64,000 nucleotides of DNA from Marinobacter nauticus (GCF_003634635.1 NZ_RBJB01000004.1:124001-188000); one strand, 5' to 3'. Shown: positions 26,930 to 34,033, counted from the stretch's first letter. Made by a program: numbers and translations. The notes: generated by a model not told the origin, from the letters alone.

Positions 26930-27054
26930 AAATAACGCTGATGTTAAGCGGCGCCTGCGGAGCGCAGCGTAGTAGGCGGACGGCGGAGCGCAGCGTAGTA
27001 GGCGGACGGCGGACGGCCCCCAGGCCGGTAGCGAACTTGAACGATTGGTTATAC
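26930..27054 (-). repeat. attC site enlarged by a 26-bp tandem duplication
   Basis: 125 bp, from AAATAACGC (26930) to GTTATAC (27048-27054). The stem region contains two exact tandem copies of a 26-base unit (26957-26982 and 26983-27008), beginning GCGGAGCGCAGCGTAGTAGG, then a partial third (GCGGACGG). Other sites here are 57-102 bp. Confidence 0.85.
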
Positions 27055-27060
27055 ATGAGG

Positions 27061-27336
27061 CTACCACCCCCACCAGTGCCAAACTTTGGCGATACCGCGC
27101 CAGACACCCCCGAGAATAGACGGAAACAGTTTCGGGAGCAGCAACGCAGACACAGCAAAAATCAAGATACAGGAAATGAGGTAACGACTGCTGAGAAAGC
27201 CATCCCAGTAAACCGCCAACTCCAAATTGACCCAGAGCCAAACGAATACTGCGGTTGGGATAGAGAAAAACAGTGATGCAAAAAGGCTAATCAACCTTGT
27301 TTCAATCGGCCCACCTTGGCCGCGATTCATTGCCAT
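27061..27336 (-). CDS. Small membrane protein (cassette gene), 91 residues
   Basis: Two hydrophobic helices, LISLFASLFFSIPTAVFVWLWVNLELAVYW and YLISCILIFAVSALLLPKLFPSIL, with a Trp-rich end (WRGIAKVWHWWGW). ATG 27336 with GGAATG upstream. No known family. It fills its own cassette between attC sites at 26930 and 27357. Confidence 0.65.
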   Translation of the reverse strand: MAMNRGQGGPIETRLISLFASLFFSIPTAVFVWLWVNLELAVYWDGFLSSRYLISCILIFAVSALLLPKLFPSILGGVWRGIAKVWHWWGW

Positions 27337-27356
27337 GATCTACGAACATTCCTTGT

Positions 27357-27428
27357 GTATAACGCCCGCATTTGCGGCTGGTTTGGAGCGCAGCGAAAAA
27401 CCAGTCCGGCAACATGCGTTTGTTAAGC
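27357..27428 (-). repeat. attC site
   Basis: 72 bp, GTATAACGCCC at 27357 and GTTAAGC at 27422-27428. Stem arms GCGGCTGGTTTGGAGCG and GCGAAAAACCAGTCCGGC. It closes the three-gene TIR cassette. Confidence 0.93.
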
Positions 27429-27444
27429 ACCAAACCTTAGTGCG

Positions 27445-27882
27445 CTAAAGTACGAGTTCTTTGGCCAAATAAACCATTACGCCGAGGCACACGTAAAACC
27501 CCCAAACAGAGAACGATTTTAGTGCAGCTATTTGATGGTTTGTCATATTTCCTTTGGGCACAACAGAATATAGATCCTCTGAACAAATCCTTTGCTCATG
27601 AAGCTTACAAATAAATTCGTTGTAGGAATCTCTAAATGCTTTTTCAAGCGCCAAATAATATGAATCTAGGGCCAAAAAGAGAAAAATAGGTACTAACGCT
27701 ATAAATGCATATTCTGGCTTGCTTTTGTCGGCAACCAAAACCAGTATCGCTGACACGATCGTGATACACCACGCCTTTGATGCCGTGCTATTTGCAGCCA
27801 TCCGACTAATTACACCCTGCATAATTTGCAGGTGAGCCTGAACCGATGGTGATTCTTCGGTTAGTGCGCCTGGATTCGACAT
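27445..27882 (-). CDS. Two-helix membrane protein, putative effector of the TIR cassette
   Basis: 145 residues from ATG 27882, two bases after the thsB stop, so translationally coupled. A soluble N-terminal part with HLQIMQGVISRMAANSTASKAW leads into helices CITIVSAILVLVADK and YAFIALVPIFLFLALDSYYLALEKAFR, then a cytosolic segment and a last helix SFSVWGFYVCLGVMVYLAKEL. The layout (helix-hairpin followed by an E-K-R-rich amphipathic helix) resembles the SLATT/2TM effectors paired with nucleotide-signal systems. Probable role: membrane disruption when the TIR proteins make a signal. This is inference; no experiment is implied. Confidence 0.6.
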   Translation of the reverse strand: MSNPGALTEESPSVQAHLQIMQGVISRMAANSTASKAWCITIVSAILVLVADKSKPEYAFIALVPIFLFLALDSYYLALEKAFRDSYNEFICKLHEQRICSEDLYSVVPKGNMTNHQIAALKSFSVWGFYVCLGVMVYLAKELVL

Positions 27883-27884
27883 TG

Positions 27885-28463
27885 CTATATCCAACTCGCG
27901 AAATTATTGTATCCGTTATCAGATACCCAATCATATACGTTGAAAAAGTTACCAAGATTGTAACCATTTCCTCTGTATTTTTGAGCGACTTCAACCCGAT
28001 AAGATGCAGATCCATCAATCTTATCGTATTTCACCCATTTTCCATTATTTTTTTCCCATAGAGTGGCTGTCAAACCAGAAGCGGAAAAGGTAACCCCTAC
28101 ATACTCTAGTGGGTTTGGCCCCTTTATTTTGGTCTGTTGGTTCCTGCATTTTATTGAATTGACATGAACGCCAACGATATTATTTCCCCTTTTGAAGCTT
28201 TTCAGGAGTTCGTATCTTACCCACGGTCGCTCATACGTCTGGCTACCTATTAGAACACACGTATTCGAAGTCCTTTCTAAGCCCGAATTTATTAGTCTTT
28301 TGAGCGCAACGTCACCTTGTTTTTTTGCGCTCTCCCATATTGAGGCATCATGATAGCCAGCTATTTCACGGTTAAGCTTAAACCTCCAATGGTTTCTAAC
28401 AACATTAGCCCTAAATTCGGCAACGTCTTTATAATGAAAGCTAAAAAATACCCTCTTTGCCAT
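27885..28463 (-). CDS. thsB: ThsB-like TIR-domain protein (Thoeris sensor, DUF1863)
   Basis: 192 residues from ATG 28463 with AGGGAG upstream. The sequence matches the Thoeris ThsB pattern along its length: MAKRVFFSFHYKDVAEFR, NVVRNHWRFKLNRE, DASIWESAKKQGDVALKRLINSGLERTSNTCVLIGS and RPWVRYELLKSFKRGNNIVGVHVNSIK, with the catalytic Glu85 in YEL, and a C-terminal VYDWVSDNGYNNFASWI. ThsB enzymes sense phage and convert NAD+ into an ADP-ribose-type second messenger. No ThsA (SIR2-SLOG or macro-TM) gene is in the cassette. It is the middle gene of three. Confidence 0.88.
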   Translation of the reverse strand: MAKRVFFSFHYKDVAEFRANVVRNHWRFKLNREIAGYHDASIWESAKKQGDVALKRLINSGLERTSNTCVLIGSQTYERPWVRYELLKSFKRGNNIVGVHVNSIKCRNQQTKIKGPNPLEYVGVTFSASGLTATLWEKNNGKWVKYDKIDGSASYRVEVAQKYRGNGYNLGNFFNVYDWVSDNGYNNFASWI

Positions 28464-28471
28464 ACGCTCCC

Positions 28472-29053
28472 TCAATATTTGAAAACTTTTGGGTTTTCCC
28501 CGCGCATCCAGCCATCCAAATTAACCCATTCGTTCGACCTTTTGTGGACATAGAATTTATCCATAGTCAGATCCAAGTAGGGATACATGCCTAAATACTC
28601 TCTACCTTCAAATTGCTCGTCATCTCCGACTATTGGCGCAACAGAGACTCGACCAGTTTTTGCATCCATGTATCCAAGCTCCCACGGCATCCAAAGAGAT
28701 TTTTCCGCTGACGGCGAGGTCAAATAGATTAGTGAGGAGCAATTGTTCATTCTATTTCGAAGAACTGCTGCAGTTTCGGGGGAAACTTCACCACGATCCA
28801 GATGGTCATCGTCTATCCAGTCCACATAGACGCTGTAACCACTCTCTTCGAGCAACTCTTTTACTATTTTCACCACTCTCGCATCATCGAAGGAATGTGA
28901 GAGAAAAATGTCATAGCTTTCAGCATACGAGAATGCTTGAGCTGATTCTTCAAGCTTCTTCTTCGCGAACCTCCTCTCTCCCGCCTCGTCGATAAGGTAC
29001 GATTGACGGTTATTGTAGACGTTTAGTAGTTGTGATTTTTTTAGTAGAGCCAA
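28472..29053 (-). CDS. TIR-domain protein, first gene of the Thoeris-like cassette
   Basis: 193 residues from TTG 29053 (AGGGA six bases upstream; no ATG available). After about 45 helical residues comes a TIR domain: YDIFLSHSFDDARVVKIVKELLEESGYSVYVDWIDDD, then NCSSLIYLTSPSAEKSLWMPWELGYMDAKTGRVSVAPIV, with the catalytic Glu125 in PWELGYMDA. TIR domains of this type cleave NAD+ or make cyclic ADP-ribose signals. The stop is 8 bases before the ThsB start. Having two different TIR proteins in one unit suggests either two phage triggers or a heteromeric enzyme. Confidence 0.85.
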   Translation of the reverse strand: MALLKKSQLLNVYNNRQSYLIDEAGERRFAKKKLEESAQAFSYAESYDIFLSHSFDDARVVKIVKELLEESGYSVYVDWIDDDHLDRGEVSPETAAVLRNRMNNCSSLIYLTSPSAEKSLWMPWELGYMDAKTGRVSVAPIVGDDEQFEGREYLGMYPYLDLTMDKFYVHKRSNEWVNLDGWMRGENPKVFKY

Positions 29054-29088
29054 TTGTGTTCCCTAGTATCCCTACTCTTTACCATGTT

Positions 29089-29173
29089 GCTTAACGCCAG
29101 CCAGCATGCGCGGCTACGAAATGAAGGCGAAGCCGCAATATAGTAGCCGTCGCCGTGCCTGACATTGTTAGGA
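29089..29173 (-). repeat. attC site
   Basis: 85 bp, GCTTAACGCC at 29089 and GTTAGGA at 29167-29173. Stem arms GCGCGGCTACGAAATGAAGGCG and GCCGCAATATAGTAGCCGTCGC. It overlaps the stop of the HEPN-like gene. Confidence 0.92.
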
Positions 29174-29932
29174 CAACTTAAATTTTTCGACAAATAGATT
29201 AAAGCAGAATTCGTTAAAACTGATTAAATTGTCCGAAATAGACATAACATAATCGAGATCGACAGATAGGCGCTTGCCTAGCTTTTCAACACCCACGGCT
29301 TTGCAATATTTCTCATTTGCAACGCCTTTGTTATGAATAAAAATATTTCTCCTAAAGCTGGCCTCTACAATATCATCCCACTTCTCAAAATTTGAAAGAT
29401 TGATATTCATCTTTGAAGAAAAATAGCGCTCTACGTCATCTATACTTCCAAACCCAAGCTGATCAACCTCCTTTTGAGCTAAGTGAGCGATCAACGATTT
29501 CATAGAGGTATAAGAAAGGACATCCTGATATGTGATGCTAGACTTGCTTTTAAGCAAAGACTTCCTATTCACAAGAATGCAGTGCAAATAGTCTTTTAAC
29601 ATTGCCTCTTGATGAGCAACCAAGTAGGAGAGAGTCATTTCAGTCAAAAAGCTTTTGTGCTTAATGGGAATAGCAACCTGAACAAAGAGCTTGCTAACCA
29701 TTTCAGATTTTATTGTTAATTTTTCATTCTTAACGTCGTCATCGGCCATCCTATTAAAAAAGTCACTCAGGCGCTCGAGCTCTTTTTTATCGTCCTCTTC
29801 AAGCTTTCCTTTGGGCTTTTTCCGCTGTTTTCGCGTCAAGGATCTTTCTGTCGTGTTAACGAAATTTTTGATTTGTCGAATCTCACCGTCATAGCGAGAT
29901 TTCGTTTTCTTTAGCTCGTCGTGTAATCCCAT
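29168..29932 (-). CDS. Putative HEPN-type protein (cassette gene)
   Basis: 254 residues from ATG 29932; a longer start at 29965 would read through the preceding attC and is rejected. A long lysine-rich charged segment (residues 8-75) precedes a helical C-terminal half. RRNIFIHNKG at 194-203 gives R195-N-x-x-x-H200, the RX4H catalytic motif of HEPN ribonucleases. HEPN proteins are common toxins and abortive-infection effectors. No partner antitoxin is in this single-gene cassette. The HEPN assignment rests on one motif and the all-helical prediction. Confidence 0.6.
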   Translation of the reverse strand: MGLHDELKKTKSRYDGEIRQIKNFVNTTERSLTRKQRKKPKGKLEEDDKKELERLSDFFNRMADDDVKNEKLTIKSEMVSKLFVQVAIPIKHKSFLTEMTLSYLVAHQEAMLKDYLHCILVNRKSLLKSKSSITYQDVLSYTSMKSLIAHLAQKEVDQLGFGSIDDVERYFSSKMNINLSNFEKWDDIVEASFRRNIFIHNKGVANEKYCKAVGVEKLGKRLSVDLDYVMSISDNLISFNEFCFNLFVEKFKLS

Positions 29933-29947
29933 ATCTACTCTATTCAG

Positions 29948-30019
29948 GCCTAACGCCTTGCTCACCGGTAAATTGCGAGCGCAGCGAGTAATTTATCCGC
30001 GTGCAGCAAATTGTTAGGC
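29948..30019 (-). repeat. attC site
   Basis: 72 bp, GCCTAACGCC at 29948 and GTTAGGC at 30013-30019; both cores are perfect. Stem arms ACCGGTAAATTGCGAGCGC and GCGAGTAATTTATCCGCG. Confidence 0.95.
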
Positions 30020-30925
30020 AATTACCGGCGCACGACTCTGACCTAGTTCAAGCAGGTCTCTAATTTTCACGTCAATATATTTTAGAAAAACAAGCATTTC
30101 TTCTAGATCAAGGTTTTTCTGGTTAATTGTGATACTTGCTGGAGTAGCATGAAGTAGCTTACTGCTAAAAGTGTAGATGAAATCGTATTCCTCAGTTAAG
30201 CTGACTTTTTCTGCCATTTGACGCCAATTCCAACGCCTAGGTATCAAGCTTCGTATATCTTCTGAAACCGTATCATCAAATGTAGATTTTTCTTCTTCCA
30301 AACTAGCTATGGAACCTTCGACTTCTGGCAAAGCTTGCTTCCCTACCAAATATGCTTGAAATCCGTAACCATTAATTTTCGCTTGCTCGGCATAGATTGA
30401 AAATTGCCGAGCCGCTTTCCTGTCGATTATTTCGGCTACAATTTTAGGGGCTGATATAGCGGCCTGCTGCTTTTTTTGCTCATCAGAAATCAGGCTCAAC
30501 TCCCCTATCTTGTCATTCAGCAGAGATGATTCTTCTTCTGCCAGCTGATTAAGTAGACTAATCTCTCTGTTGAGTTGCGAACGGTAGTCTTTCCAGTAAC
30601 GAAGTTGTGTATCTATAAGTTGTTCGTAGTACACAAGTCCATAGCGTGCATCAAGATCCAAAAGACGCAACCAAAGACTTAACTCGAATATATAGCGAGC
30701 AACAGAAATAACACCGACTGTTTCTACAAAATTGAAGTTATTTTCGGTAAATAGGCGCAGTTTTATTAAACCATCCCCAAAGACTGAACTACGCCAACAA
30801 TCGTAGTTCCATTTATCGAACGAATCCATTATTTCCGGGGTTCGGAAAAGTTTCGCAGTAGCATCCAAATCTTCTTGATGCCCCTTTATTGAAGCCACTA
30901 GTTGACTAATTTGGTCTTCGATCAT
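30014..30925 (-). CDS. Hypothetical cassette protein, DUF5677-like C-terminus, 303 residues
   Basis: ATG 30925 is chosen (AAGGGA six bases upstream) over GTG 30943. The protein is all-helical with a long central coiled-coil region (RSQLNREISLLNQLAEEESSLLNDKIGELSLISDEQKKQQ). Near the C-terminus, YDFIYTFSSKLLHATPASI has the Y-x3-Y-x2-S-x4-H arrangement seen in DUF5677-type proteins, which some regard as HEPN relatives. It lies one cassette downstream of the reverse transcriptase. Function unknown. Confidence 0.6.
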   Translation of the reverse strand: MIEDQISQLVASIKGHQEDLDATAKLFRTPEIMDSFDKWNYDCWRSSVFGDGLIKLRLFTENNFNFVETVGVISVARYIFELSLWLRLLDLDARYGLVYYEQLIDTQLRYWKDYRSQLNREISLLNQLAEEESSLLNDKIGELSLISDEQKKQQAAISAPKIVAEIIDRKAARQFSIYAEQAKINGYGFQAYLVGKQALPEVEGSIASLEEEKSTFDDTVSEDIRSLIPRRWNWRQMAEKVSLTEEYDFIYTFSSKLLHATPASITINQKNLDLEEMLVFLKYIDVKIRDLLELGQSRAPVIA

Positions 30926-30952
30926 CGCAATTCCCTTGGACACTTCTTTACT

Positions 30953-31009
30953 GCCTAACGCAAAGCTCAGCCGCCGAGGTACGAGGTCGGCTGCAGTGTT
31001 TTGTTAGAA
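30953..31009 (-). repeat. attC site, short, partly coding
   Basis: 57 bp, the shortest here: GCCTAACGC at 30953 and GTTAGAA at 31003-31009, with arms CAGCCGCCGAGG and CGAGGTCGGCTG. The reverse-transcriptase reading frame runs into it, so the last 13-14 residues (from SNKTLQ) are attC-encoded. Confidence 0.92.
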
Positions 31010-32583
31010 GCCTCAAGAATATACTTCAGCTGTTCCGGAGTAATATCTTTTAGCGCCCAATACTTTTCCGACGGTGAGTAATCTGAAATTGCTCGAGGAT
31101 CATAGAATTGGACGTTCTCGGCTTGAAGAAATTTAAATCCATCATCTTTACTCACATAGTCAACACCAGTTGCAGAAGGCAACCACCCCTTTATAAAAGC
31201 CTCATATGCGAGAAGCCAATTTGATGTCTTAAGCTCTGCGGGTGTCATCAGAGATTGCCACAGATTAAACGTGTGAGTGCTCGATATCAGTCCCTGATGC
31301 TGGGCATCTAATGTGAGCAACGCTACAAACGGGTTTTCTATATCAGATATAATATCCACAATACCATCGGAAAAAGTAAGGCCAAAAAGTATCATGCCAA
31401 AAACAGCATACGAAACTTCACTGGTGTGGCCCATCGGTGAGTGCTCCGATATAAGAAACTCCAATGTTTCTTTTAGCTCATCCCTGTCAATTGTGTAGCC
31501 TTGCTTCTCGTAAAAACGAATGAAGTCTAGAGCAATTGGGAGTATGCCAGGCTCCGCGATTGACCATTGTAAGATAATGCTTTGATAACAGTCCCAATTA
31601 CTCTCATAAATTATTTTAGATGCGGACCTTAATATTGCATACTTTACTATTGGTTCTTCTGGATATTTTTGAAGATAGTCCATCACTAAGTCAAAGTAAT
31701 GCAAAAAATCGTTTCTCTGCTGGGTTTTCCCATTCCTAAATTTGTAATTTTTTAAATCGTGAATCCACACCGGATCAATATAGCATGGAGATGCTACAAT
31801 TTTTGTTTTTGATGAATTTAGAGTTAACTCAAAATGCTCAAGGGCCTCTTGTAGCCTCGCCAAGGTAGCTTCAGCTTCTTGCAGGGTTGCACAGCCAAAC
31901 TCAAAATCATCGATATACCTGTGATACTTTTTGCCAACTACAGGAACCAAAATCTCATCAATCGCCGTCATGACGATCTCTGCAATGACAAAAGAAACAT
32001 CAGGGCCTATGGGAACGCCTTTTGTTTGCATTTCCTGGCAGTTTCTAATGTGCGCATCAATTTGATTACCTAAACTGGCGGAGAAGGCAAATGCTCCTTT
32101 GGCAACCGGCTTGGTATGCAAAGCCCAAGGGATACTATGTGTATATATCGAGGGGTAAAAATTGCTTATGTCTGCTTTTAGTATGTACTTTGACGCCGAT
32201 CGAGTTCTCAGCTTTATACTTGATAGTTCAGAGAAGCCTTTCTCCCATCCCAGCGCACGATAGGTATCTGGCACCGGTCTACTCAAAGCCTGCTCTGACT
32301 TTTTATAGTGTGTCTCTATTTCAACCCAATTGTCAGCTATCGATTTTGCCACGTGATAGTAGTTTATGGGATTAGGTACTGATAGAACCCTACGAAGCCT
32401 TCCTCGTCTGGCCAAATTAAATACAGCGCTTTTAGAATTATATTTCGGACCTTTTTTTCCATAAACATATGGGTGACCACCAGGCAAAGAGCTGGAGCAT
32501 ATTGCTGCCGCATATTCCTGCGTAGTAAATGGGGCGGGCAGCTCTGCCGGAAAGTATCCTTTTTCGAGTAGCTCTTTTAACAT
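30967..32583 (-). CDS. Defence-type reverse transcriptase (UG/DRT or Abi-like), cassette gene
   Basis: 538 residues from ATG 32583 (AAAGGAG eleven bases upstream). RT palm motifs are clear: motif A KADISNFYPSIY (Asp138), motif B KGVPIGPDVSFVIAEIVM, motif C RYIDDFEFGC (Asp225, Asp226) and motif D LNSSKTKIVAS. After the palm come about 290 residues of helical repeat-like sequence with no endonuclease or maturase X signature. This matches defence-associated RTs of the unknown-group/Abi class rather than group II introns. It lacks an obvious ncRNA partner: only 36 bases separate it from the upstream attC. Likely antiphage by DNA synthesis; exact class unresolved. Confidence 0.82.
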   Translation of the reverse strand: MLKELLEKGYFPAELPAPFTTQEYAAAICSSSLPGGHPYVYGKKGPKYNSKSAVFNLARRGRLRRVLSVPNPINYYHVAKSIADNWVEIETHYKKSEQALSRPVPDTYRALGWEKGFSELSSIKLRTRSASKYILKADISNFYPSIYTHSIPWALHTKPVAKGAFAFSASLGNQIDAHIRNCQEMQTKGVPIGPDVSFVIAEIVMTAIDEILVPVVGKKYHRYIDDFEFGCATLQEAEATLARLQEALEHFELTLNSSKTKIVASPCYIDPVWIHDLKNYKFRNGKTQQRNDFLHYFDLVMDYLQKYPEEPIVKYAILRSASKIIYESNWDCYQSIILQWSIAEPGILPIALDFIRFYEKQGYTIDRDELKETLEFLISEHSPMGHTSEVSYAVFGMILFGLTFSDGIVDIISDIENPFVALLTLDAQHQGLISSTHTFNLWQSLMTPAELKTSNWLLAYEAFIKGWLPSATGVDYVSKDDGFKFLQAENVQFYDPRAISDYSPSEKYWALKDITPEQLKYILEASNKTLQPTSYLGG

Positions 32584-32619
32584 CTGAAACGTCACTCCTT
32601 TCTACCGACAGACTTTGCC

Positions 32620-32704
32620 TTCTAACGCTTTTGTTTAGCGGCGCCCCGACAGGGGCGTCCGGTGGAGGCCGCAGGCCGGAACAAACTACAACAACTTGTT
32701 ATAA
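32620..32704 (-). repeat. attC site
   Basis: 85 bp, TTCTAACGC at 32620 and GTTATAA at 32698-32704. Stem arms GCGGCGCCCCGACAGGGGCG and GGAGGCCGCAGGCCGG. It overlaps the stop of the gene at 32699. Confidence 0.9.
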
Positions 32705-33175
32705 CTTGTGATTTTCCTGCACCCACGTATCGAATTGATCCTTGTTTAGAACATCGAGCCCAAGCGCAGCAGCATTTCTAAGAGCCCGGCGAATCATCCA
32801 ATATGCCTCGTCACAGTCGTTCATTTCGAACTCGATCCCATCATCCTGATTGTGGTGTTTCAATGTATTCCTGCCACTATTCCAAGCTTTAAAAATTGAA
32901 CTCTTAGATTGCTGTTCAATTTCAGGGTCGAGGTCTAATACGGCCCGAAAGGTTCTCAGTAAGTCATAAGAGACTTCGTGAGAAGGCTTCTGCCCCTCGC
33001 TTTCCAGAAGCCCAGCAAGGATCGCATCAGCCGCACCTGCAAGCGTAAGGCTGCAAATGAAATTCTGGTGCAGGAATAATTCGATGCCCTGGGTAAGCTG
33101 AGTTATCGCCACCTCAGATTTTCTGAATATTTCCGGCTCTTTGAAGCCCAACCCTCTAAGGTGCTTTTTGCTCAT
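32699..33175 (-). CDS. Hypothetical cassette protein with HEPN-like RNTLKH motif, 158 residues
   Basis: ATG 33175 lies only two bases past the boundary core, so its ribosome site must come from attC sequence. The protein is predicted helical. AWNSGRNTLKHHNQDDG at 98-113 gives R102-N-x-x-x-H107, again an RX4H arrangement. HEPN-like minimal nucleotidyltransferase partners and toxins have such motifs, but a structural-only role is equally possible. Single gene in its cassette. Confidence 0.6.
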   Translation of the reverse strand: MSKKHLRGLGFKEPEIFRKSEVAITQLTQGIELFLHQNFICSLTLAGAADAILAGLLESEGQKPSHEVSYDLLRTFRAVLDLDPEIEQQSKSSIFKAWNSGRNTLKHHNQDDGIEFEMNDCDEAYWMIRRALRNAAALGLDVLNKDQFDTWVQENHKL

Positions 33176-33177
33176 AG

Positions 33178-33255
33178 TTATAACGTTGAAATTTGCGGCA
33201 GTTTTGGAGCGGCGAAGCTGCGGAAAAACTGTCCGGCAACATTGACTGGTTAAGT
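33178..33255 (-). repeat. attC site
   Basis: 78 bp, TTATAACG at 33178 and GTTAAGT at 33249-33255. Stem arms GCGGCAGTTTTGGAGCGGCG and GCGGAAAAACTGTCCGGC, the same family as 27357 and 25945. Confidence 0.92.
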
Positions 33256-33564
33256 GCTTGGCCCAGCATGGACCCGCACTGCTGGGCTAGAAAATACCCA
33301 GCCGTCCACACCACCTTTTTGAATTTTGATTGCCATGAAGTCCTTGCCGTACCGAATGCGCTGCACGTCATATTCGGCATTGGCGTTTAACTCGAACACC
33401 ACGCTGCAACCTGATTGATTGGGATAGCCACACTCCCAGTCAGTGTATGCAGAAACCGGCGCACTGAATTCTACGATCTTAGCTCGGTCGGTAGCGACAT
33501 CCATGAGCCGGGCGCCCAAAACGACCAAGGTAAGTACGATTAATACACCTAAGCTAATTTTCAT
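33250..33564 (-). CDS. Membrane-anchored or secreted cassette protein, SH3-like tail, 104 residues
   Basis: ATG 33564 (MKISLGVLIVLTLVVLGARLMDV) gives an N-terminal hydrophobic helix; a longer reading to 33621 begins inside the attC and is rejected. The rest, VSAYTDWECGYPNQSGCSVVFELNANAEYDVQRIRYGKDFMAIKIQKGGVDGWVFSSPAVRV, looks like a small beta-barrel of SH3 type with one Cys pair that may form a disulfide. Function unknown. Confidence 0.65.
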   Translation of the reverse strand: MKISLGVLIVLTLVVLGARLMDVATDRAKIVEFSAPVSAYTDWECGYPNQSGCSVVFELNANAEYDVQRIRYGKDFMAIKIQKGGVDGWVFSSPAVRVHAGPST

Positions 33565-33570
33565 ATCGCC

Positions 33571-33672
33571 ACTTAACGCCGAAGCACAGCGGCGACCTTG
33601 GAGTGGCGACGAAGGAGCCACGGAAAGGGCGTCCGGCGGCCACCGGCCGCGAACTGCTGCGCCTTGTTAAAT
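33571..33672 (-). repeat. attC site
   Basis: 102 bp, ACTTAACGCC at 33571 and GTTAAAT at 33666-33672. Long stem: GCGGCGACCTTGGAGTGGCG against GGGCGTCCGGCGGCCACCGG. Confidence 0.9.
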
Positions 33673-34029
33673 TTTTTCATTTTTCTCGCATGCCAAGCAG
33701 TGCTTGTACGGCCCATAACGACCATGTTTTTGATCAACAATGCCACCACAGGTGAAACAGCAATCTGAGTTACCTTGGCTCCAACGCCACAACCGATAAA
33801 AGCTCACTATGAACAAAACCACTGAGGCTAGCAAAAGAGCTGCGCCAACCCAGGGTGCCGCAGCGCGAGAGCCATCAGCCAAGCCTTTAAGAACAGCACT
33901 GCCAGAGAACTGATCAGGCACAAAGTCGCCGAAAAAGTGAAGCCCGACGAATGCAAGAACGAGCAAAAAACTTGGAAGGGCAAACAATCTAAACAACATC
34001 CTGTTAGACAACGCAGATCCCTCTCTCAT
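33667..34029 (-). CDS. Small membrane protein with C-terminal zinc ribbon (cassette gene), 120 residues
   Basis: ATG 34029; ATG 33999 (MLFRLFALP) is an alternative start. Two helices, LFALPSFLLVLAFVGLHFFGDF and APWVGAALLLASVVLFIVSFYRLW, are followed by CCFTCGGIVDQKHGRYGPYKHCLACEKNEKI, with two CxxC pairs. Fold: membrane anchor plus cytoplasmic zinc ribbon. Function unknown. Confidence 0.65.
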   Translation of the reverse strand: MREGSALSNRMLFRLFALPSFLLVLAFVGLHFFGDFVPDQFSGSAVLKGLADGSRAAAPWVGAALLLASVVLFIVSFYRLWRWSQGNSDCCFTCGGIVDQKHGRYGPYKHCLACEKNEKI

Positions 34030-34033
34030 TGAA

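Noticed and set aside
26957..27008. Tandem 26-bp repeats considered as a CRISPR array
   Set aside because: Only two directly adjacent copies with no spacers; they lie within an attC stem.
30967..32583. RT considered as a retron or group II intron protein
   Set aside because: No msr/msd-type inverted repeats next to it and no maturase or HNH domain; the long helical tail fits defence RTs of the UG/Abi type.
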